Position numbers and translations under genes: made by a program. DNA of 5,392 nucleotides from an uncultured Bacteroidales bacterium (GTDB lineage: Bacteria > Bacteroidota > Bacteroidia > Bacteroidales > F082): NCBI GenBank assembly GCA_946410535.1, contig CAMKAR010000163.1:1-5392 (forward strand), in the 5' to 3' direction. The notes below the pieces were generated by a model. The model saw only the letters and a list, made by a program, of their open reading frames with translations, was not told the origin of the DNA and searched no databases. This document shows, piece after piece, positions 1 to 3,927 of the stretch. Within the stretch, counting starts at the first letter, position 1, and every line of letters starts with the position of its first letter.

Positions 1-456
1 TGGGACGAGGACGAGGGAAAATGGACGAAACACACAGAGGAAGAGCAAGAAACGAAGCCCGTGTTTGACTATATCGAGGAAGCCCTCTACGATGGCACCC
101 ACGACAAGCTGCACGACGGAGGCCTGCTCAACTTCCATGAAGCCGGCAAGCCGAAAAAACTGGCCGTGAAATGGCACATCAAGAAATCGGAATACTCAGC
201 CTACTTCTGGTTCGACGACGAGGCCATCCGCGCCGTGTTCGACAAGTTCTATGGCGCACACCCCGACACGAAGACCGACTTCATCCTCCACTTCGACCCG
301 ATGAAGAACGAGTACCAACTGGCACTCTATCGCCTCGGGCTCAAAGAGCCGCTGCCCATCAGCAAAGAAGCCTACCAGCTCATCGTGTTCAAGAACAAGT
401 TTGAACACTACCGCAGCGAAAACTACGACCAACCGCGCGGCGCGTGGATTTGGTAA
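1..456 (+). CDS. Unrecognised protein, C-terminal part (5' end outside window)
   Basis: The reading frame is open from base 1 to the TAA at 454-456, giving at least 151 residues. A GTG at 61 could act as a start, but the frame continues upstream without a stop and codon use is uniform, so I read this as the C-terminal part of a larger gene. The segment is soluble, with no membrane helix. It starts with an acidic, Glu-rich linker (about residues 1-20 of what is seen), followed by an aromatic-rich region of mixed alpha/beta character with patterns such as KWHIKKSEYSAYFWFDDE and DFILHFD, and it ends in an unusual Trp-rich GAWIW tail. I do not recognise the family. It ends 49 nt before the ubiquitin-like gene, on the same strand and with no visible terminator or promoter between them, so it is probably co-transcribed and may be part of the same system. 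That link is inferred from position only. Confidence 0.8.
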   Translation, partial: WDEDEGKWTKHTEEEQETKPVFDYIEEALYDGTHDKLHDGGLLNFHEAGKPKKLAVKWHIKKSEYSAYFWFDDEAIRAVFDKFYGAHPDTKTDFILHFDPMKNEYQLALYRLGLKEPLPISKEAYQLIVFKNKFEHYRSENYDQPRGAWIW

Positions 457-505
457 GAACAACAGACATCAACAATCAACAATAATCAACAAAAACACAA
501 ATAAA
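457..505 (+). promoter_or_regulatory. A-rich, SD-less leader of the ubiquitin-like gene
   Basis: This 49-nt spacer is almost free of G and consists mainly of A and C, with A-runs just before the ATG at 506. There is no Shine-Dalgarno sequence. A-rich, unstructured leaders of this kind are the usual translation signal in Bacteroidota. I found no Bacteroidota-type promoter (TTTG at -33 plus TAnnTTTG at -7), which favours read-through from the upstream gene. The leader supports ATG 506 as the true start, because an in-frame ATG at 401 would lie inside the preceding gene. Confidence 0.5.
468..491 (+). repeat. Three copies of ATCAACA in the leader
   Basis: The heptamer ATCAACA occurs at 468-474, 475-481 and 485-491. 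The first two copies are adjacent and the third is offset by 3 nt. It may simply reflect the low-complexity A/C composition of the leader, though it could also be a short binding-site or slippage repeat. Confidence 0.4.
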
Positions 506-829
506 ATGGAAAACGAACAATTTTACGACGAGCCTTTTCTCGTCACTCTAAGCATCGAAGGGTCACAATACGAAGAAGTTGAGGTGGAAGTCACCGACCC
601 GATGAAAACCATCCGCGACCAAATCAACAAGATCGTGGAAGTCTTCGAACTCCAGAAAATGGACAGCAACGGCGCCCCCATCACCTATCTTTTGGGGCAG
701 ATGAACGACGACGTGGAGCCTTTCATCTTTGAGTTCGAGGACGAGCAAGGCCGCGAACAGACCTTGTCGGACTACAACGTACAGTCGGGCGACAGACTCG
801 TCCTCATCAAAACCGCCATCGCTGGCTAA
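506..829 (+). CDS. Ubiquitin-like modifier protein with exposed C-terminal glycine
   Basis: This 107-residue acidic protein has a beta-grasp ubiquitin-like pattern. A beta-hairpin (about residues 11-30, FLVTLSIEG then EEVEVEV) is followed by a helix (about 31-47, DPMKTIRDQINKI), further strands, and a closing strand. Residues 86-93 read TLSDYNVQ, against TLSDYNIQ at 55-62 of eukaryotic ubiquitin. From there to the end the two proteins align without gaps for 22 residues, so Gly107 sits exactly where ubiquitin has Gly76. The tail ends Ala-Gly rather than Gly-Gly. Ubiquitin's Lys63 and Arg72 correspond to Ser94 and Thr103, while Val70 corresponds to Ile101. Nothing follows the glycine, so no maturation cleavage should be needed before activation and conjugation. 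ATG 506 is chosen because of its leader; the longer frame from 401 overlaps the previous gene. The E2 gene follows after 24 nt. Likely role: a modifier conjugated through Gly107 to cytoplasmic or membrane-face targets. The family is clear; the targets are unknown. Confidence 0.93.
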   Translation: MENEQFYDEPFLVTLSIEGSQYEEVEVEVTDPMKTIRDQINKIVEVFELQKMDSNGAPITYLLGQMNDDVEPFIFEFEDEQGREQTLSDYNVQSGDRLVLIKTAIAG

Positions 830-853
830 CTAACCGAAAAAAACCAAAAAATC
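830..853 (+). promoter_or_regulatory. A-rich, SD-less leader of the E2-like gene
   Basis: This 24-nt spacer contains runs of seven and six A (837-843 and 846-851) and no purine-rich Shine-Dalgarno match. It resembles the leader of the preceding gene and supports ATG 854 as the start. Confidence 0.45.
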
Positions 854-1522
854 ATGAACGACGTCATCAACAATTTCAACCTGAAGAAACTGGCCCCTCG
901 CGACGCCTGCCTTTGGAAAGAATGGAAAGAATTGGACAGCCTTTGCGACAAGCGCAAGGCCGAAAGCGCCAACCCCCGCGAGCCATCCATCTCATACATC
1001 ATCCGAAAGAAAAACGCCGTGGGTCTGCCCACCGAATACGAAATCTGGTATCGCGTCAAGTCGATCGTTGGTGTTGAAGGCGACAAGCCTCCACGCAAAC
1101 CCATCTTCGGCCATTTGCACAAGATGAGTATTGTGCTACCCAATAACTATCCCTCAGCCGACGGCAACCCGATCTTCACGTTCAGAACCGACGTGTGGCA
1201 TCCCAACATCCGCTATTCGGGAAGCTTCAAGGGGCATGTGTGCCTCACCATCAAGGAAATGGGCGTGATGGCCTCCATCAAGGATCTTGTGCTTCGCGTC
1301 GAGCGTTACCTGAAATACCAGCTCTACCATGCCCAAAACACCTATCCGTACCCCGAAGACCAGAATGTGGCCGAATGGGTGAGAGAGGAGGCCGAGCCCA
1401 ACGGCTGGACCAAGTTCTCGCAAAACGGTCCTGATGCCATTAGTCAAGCAGAAACTCCATCCACATCCACCCCAACGCCCGCTCCAGCTGTCACACCCAA
1501 GAAAAAAATCCGCACAATATGA
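854..1522 (+). CDS. E2-like ubiquitin-conjugating enzyme (UBC fold)
   Basis: This 222-residue protein should accept the ubiquitin-like protein as a thioester from an E1 and pass it to target lysines. An amphipathic N-terminal helix (about 16-35, with W21 and W24) leads into the UBC core. HKMSIVLPNNYP (89-100) matches the strand and YP turn of E2s. HPNI is at 116-119, the E2 signature in which Asn118 would support the oxyanion. GHVCLTI follows, placing the catalytic Cys at 130, 14 residues after the His and close to eukaryotic spacing. A following helix and a YPYPEDQNVAEWV segment (around 165-177) match the C-terminal helices of the fold. The last 26 residues (197-222) form a Pro/Thr/Ser-rich linker ending in KKKIRTI, possibly a disordered docking or membrane-surface tail. 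The other cysteines are C19 and C31. No RING or other E3 lies nearby, so direct transfer by the E2 is plausible. The stop overlaps the next start (ATGA), implying translational coupling. Confidence 0.95.
   Translation: MNDVINNFNLKKLAPRDACLWKEWKELDSLCDKRKAESANPREPSISYIIRKKNAVGLPTEYEIWYRVKSIVGVEGDKPPRKPIFGHLHKMSIVLPNNYPSADGNPIFTFRTDVWHPNIRYSGSFKGHVCLTIKEMGVMASIKDLVLRVERYLKYQLYHAQNTYPYPEDQNVAEWVREEAEPNGWTKFSQNGPDAISQAETPSTSTPTPAPAVTPKKKIRTI
1499..1522 (+). promoter_or_regulatory. A-rich start region and ATGA overlap inside the E2 gene
   Basis: The next gene starts at ATG 1519, overlapping the E2 stop (TGA 1520-1522). The A-run at 1502-1508, about 11-17 nt before that ATG, also encodes Lys217-Lys218 of the E2 tail. 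The same bases therefore appear to serve as both coding sequence and SD-less initiation region. The overlap suggests coupled translation of the cytoplasmic E2 and the exported protein. Confidence 0.45.
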
Positions 1523-2634
1523 AAAAAGCCTATTTAACCCTCCTGACTCTTTGCCTTGCCGTCAGTGCAGCCATCGGCCAAACCATTCCGATCACATTGA
1601 GCGACGAACACCCCGTTGAGCAAGTTAGCCTTCCCGCCTTCAATTCATACGACCTTGGGCAGTTTACCTTCACCAAGGGAGAAACCGATACCAACGGCAA
1701 CGCCACCGTCACCATCAAAGTCGAGAACACCTCCATCTTCGTGTTTGTTCTATTCGACAAGTCATACGACCTGCAATACCTGCGGAAAAAACCGTGGCGC
1801 ATCGTACCCAACAAGACGGCTTTTGCAGGCAACTCGCCAGTGGATGAAGTGGAAGGCGTTGACCTGACGGAAATCCAAAGGTTTCCGTACAACCCAAGCG
1901 GCTTTGCCTCCCAAGACGACAATATTTACCGGTTCCCCAACATCACCGTCAAGGAAGGCCAAAGCAAAGAGCTGACCGTGCCGCTCTACCTGGCCCGCAC
2001 GAAGCCTATATTCCTGTGTTCCCAGCTCCGTTTCGAACTGATGGGCAAATCGGACCTCAGCTTCACCATCACAGTCGAGCAAAGCGACAAGGACTTCGAC
2101 CGCATCAAGGCTGCCTTCGACGACATTGACATGTTTGCCGACAGCTTGGGCGAAAACCAGATTTGTACCAACGCCTCGCACCAACCATCATACAAGAAGA
2201 CAATTGAGCCTTACACAAATGAAATCAAGCAACTCCAGGACGAAATCGACATGAAACTTGCCGACCGCCGCCACCCTCTCACCGAGAAGAAACGCAAGGA
2301 ATACATAGATTTGCAAGACAAATTGGAACGTATCGAGAGCTACCTCACCTCCGGCTACAAATACGATTGCGGCAAGCACAAGAAGCATTCGTGCCAGTAT
2401 TGCAAACTAAGCTTGGAACAAATCTACAGGAAACTTGACAACAGCTACATTGAACTGAGCACCACCTCTGCATCGGAATTTGATGCCAAAAAGAAAAACG
2501 TGATGAAAGAGGCCAGCGCGATGTACAAATGTTGCACCGACTCCTCCTGCGCCAAGCATGCCGCCCAATGGAAAAAAGGCGGTCAAATCAAGCAGAAAAT
2601 CATAGATCGCTACGACCAACTCAAAAAGATGTAG
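1519..2634 (+). CDS. Secreted periplasmic protein with beta-rich domain, coiled coil and Cys clusters
   Basis: This 371-residue protein begins with a typical signal peptide: Lys2-Lys3, a Leu/Ala-rich core, and likely cleavage after Gly20 before Gln21. No other membrane helix is visible, so it is predicted to be soluble in the periplasm. Residues about 22-190 are beta-rich and resemble the N-terminal domain of the next gene, notably VPLYLAR (154-160) followed by LCSQLRFEL (166-174). Residues about 225-277 form a charged coiled coil. Two Cys groups follow: C284, C292 and C295 with nearby His (CGKHKKHSCQYC), and C338, C339 and C344 with H347. C167 and C216 are further upstream. The spacing would suit a zinc site or disulfides. 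The start overlaps the E2 stop by 4 nt, and only 2 nt separate its stop from the next gene. I recognise no named family. Its place between the E2 and JAB genes makes it a likely envelope partner or sensor for the conjugation system, by inference. Confidence 0.88.
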   Translation: MKKAYLTLLTLCLAVSAAIGQTIPITLSDEHPVEQVSLPAFNSYDLGQFTFTKGETDTNGNATVTIKVENTSIFVFVLFDKSYDLQYLRKKPWRIVPNKTAFAGNSPVDEVEGVDLTEIQRFPYNPSGFASQDDNIYRFPNITVKEGQSKELTVPLYLARTKPIFLCSQLRFELMGKSDLSFTITVEQSDKDFDRIKAAFDDIDMFADSLGENQICTNASHQPSYKKTIEPYTNEIKQLQDEIDMKLADRRHPLTEKKRKEYIDLQDKLERIESYLTSGYKYDCGKHKKHSCQYCKLSLEQIYRKLDNSYIELSTTSASEFDAKKKNVMKEASAMYKCCTDSSCAKHAAQWKKGGQIKQKIIDRYDQLKKM

Positions 2635-2636
2635 CC

Positions 2637-3920
2637 ATGATCCAATTCCGGTTTCTTTTCCTTCTACTTTCCATGGCCATCTGCTTCGAGGCCTCGGCTC
2701 GTGTGGTGACCGACACACTCTGTTCGGCGCAAAAAGACCGTTTGATCATCACCTACGACTTGAAACAAAGCGACGAGAGAGTGGAGATACGGTTCACCAG
2801 CATCAAGGCCATAAGGCTTGGCGACCAACTCTACAACAAGTATCGGAACACATCGGAGATGGTGGCAGTTTTCTTCGACCGCGTTGGTGGATTCGAAGAT
2901 CTCAGGTTCAGCGGCCTCACGCCCAAAGCCCTTTCATGGTCGCCGGGAGTAAACTATATGCCATCTGCCGACGGATATTTCATCCTCGACCCCTACCAGT
3001 ATCCCTCTCTTGTGTTCGAGAAGAAAGCAACTAGCGATGCCATGGTGACCATCCCCATGTATTTGGCCCTTTATGAAAAAAAACGCCACTATGAGATTCT
3101 TTGCTCGTTCGGCTCGCTTGAGGTCAAGCTGGGGTCACAAGCAGCCAACAAGATCCCAACCGTAGGAAGCAGGGAACCAAGCCAACAAAACCAACAAATC
3201 GAAATCGAGCCAGGGCTTACAGACGAAGAGAGCGAAGCCCTCACCTATGCCAACTCCATCATGAAGCGCCTGCCCGAACAAACGGAAGCACCTATAAGCG
3301 CCACATTGGAGCAGGAGGTCAAGAATCTCATCAACCTGAAAAGCAAAATCAAGAACGAAAACGTGCAAAGGCAAATCGAAGCTGCCATTGATGCATATGA
3401 AGCGAAGAACAAAGAGCTGAACGAAGCCCAAAGGAAAAAGGAAGAGGATGAATTGGCCAAAAGAATCGATGACGACGCATTCAACCAATGCATAAGCATA
3501 GAAGCCTGCGAACTCTATCTTAACAGCCATCCAAACGGGCTTCACGTGGAAGAAGTGAAAGCCAAAAAGGCGGAACTCGAAGCCACCGCCATGGAAAAGG
3601 AAAACAAGGAAAAGAAACGTAACATCTGGATGATTATCGGCGGTGCCTTGCTGGCAGTGCTTCTCTTTGTGGGCAACCAAGTGATGCAAACCCTTCGCAA
3701 CAGGCGCACCCAACGCAACATGATGCAGATGCAGCAGGACGCTGTCAACCGTGCCAAGAATACGGCCAGGAACAAGGCTCAGGGGGCTATCCGCAAACAA
3801 ACCAACAAAGTGGTGAACCAAGCACGGCAAAAGAGCCAAAGCGCGGTTCGCAACGCCGTCGACGGCATCGCCAAACCCAAAGGAAAAGCTAATGGAAACA
3901 ACAACCGTGTATCAATATAA
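2637..3920 (+). CDS. Type I membrane protein with periplasmic domain and basic cytoplasmic tail
   Basis: This 427-residue protein starts at ATG 2637. An in-frame ATG at 2529 lies inside the previous gene, whereas ATG 2637 is immediately followed by a signal peptide (residues 1-21, cleavage after the Ala-Ser-Ala at 19-21). Residues about 22-170 form a beta-rich domain resembling that of the preceding protein, with IPMYLAL (139-145) followed by LCSFGSLEVKL. A Gln/Glu-rich linker and a long charged coiled coil (about 222-280) come next. Residues 278-311 match a helical motif common in Bacteroidota proteins (YLNSHPNG at 294-301). One transmembrane helix spans about 330-346. The final 80 residues hold about 18 Lys/Arg against 2 Asp, with 11-residue amphipathic periodicity over 369-412. 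Topology is predicted as N-terminus outside and basic tail in the cytoplasm. It may link the periplasmic partner to the conjugation machinery, and the Lys-rich tail could be a docking site or a conjugation target; both are speculative. The family is not recognised. Confidence 0.88.
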   Translation: MIQFRFLFLLLSMAICFEASARVVTDTLCSAQKDRLIITYDLKQSDERVEIRFTSIKAIRLGDQLYNKYRNTSEMVAVFFDRVGGFEDLRFSGLTPKALSWSPGVNYMPSADGYFILDPYQYPSLVFEKKATSDAMVTIPMYLALYEKKRHYEILCSFGSLEVKLGSQAANKIPTVGSREPSQQNQQIEIEPGLTDEESEALTYANSIMKRLPEQTEAPISATLEQEVKNLINLKSKIKNENVQRQIEAAIDAYEAKNKELNEAQRKKEEDELAKRIDDDAFNQCISIEACELYLNSHPNGLHVEEVKAKKAELEATAMEKENKEKKRNIWMIIGGALLAVLLFVGNQVMQTLRNRRTQRNMMQMQQDAVNRAKNTARNKAQGAIRKQTNKVVNQARQKSQSAVRNAVDGIAKPKGKANGNNNRVSI

Positions 3921-3927
3921 ACACTTT

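Noticed and set aside
401..505. Longer N-terminus for the ubiquitin-like protein from ATG 401
   Set aside because: It would overlap the end of the preceding gene and add a low-complexity Asn/Thr/Lys stretch encoded by the A/C-rich leader. ATG 506 fits the fold boundary.
457..505. Promoter between the first gene and the ubiquitin-like gene
   Set aside because: A TTTG occurs at 448-451, but there is no TAnnTTTG element at the right distance, so there is not enough to call a Bacteroidota promoter.
826..1143. Minus-strand open frame of 105 codons opposite the E2 gene
   Set aside because: The + strand here encodes the N-terminal helix and UBC core of a clear E2; the reverse frame has no supporting leader or motif.
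2529..2636. Longer N-terminus for the membrane protein from ATG 2529
   Set aside because: It lies inside the preceding gene and would bury a clear signal peptide that begins at ATG 2637.
3135..3839. Long minus-strand open frame (234 codons)
   Set aside because: It lies wholly opposite the membrane-protein gene, and its composition (Leu/Phe/His/Val-rich) is what antisense of Glu/Lys/Asn-rich coding gives. The + strand gene has a signal peptide, TM helix and operon spacing.
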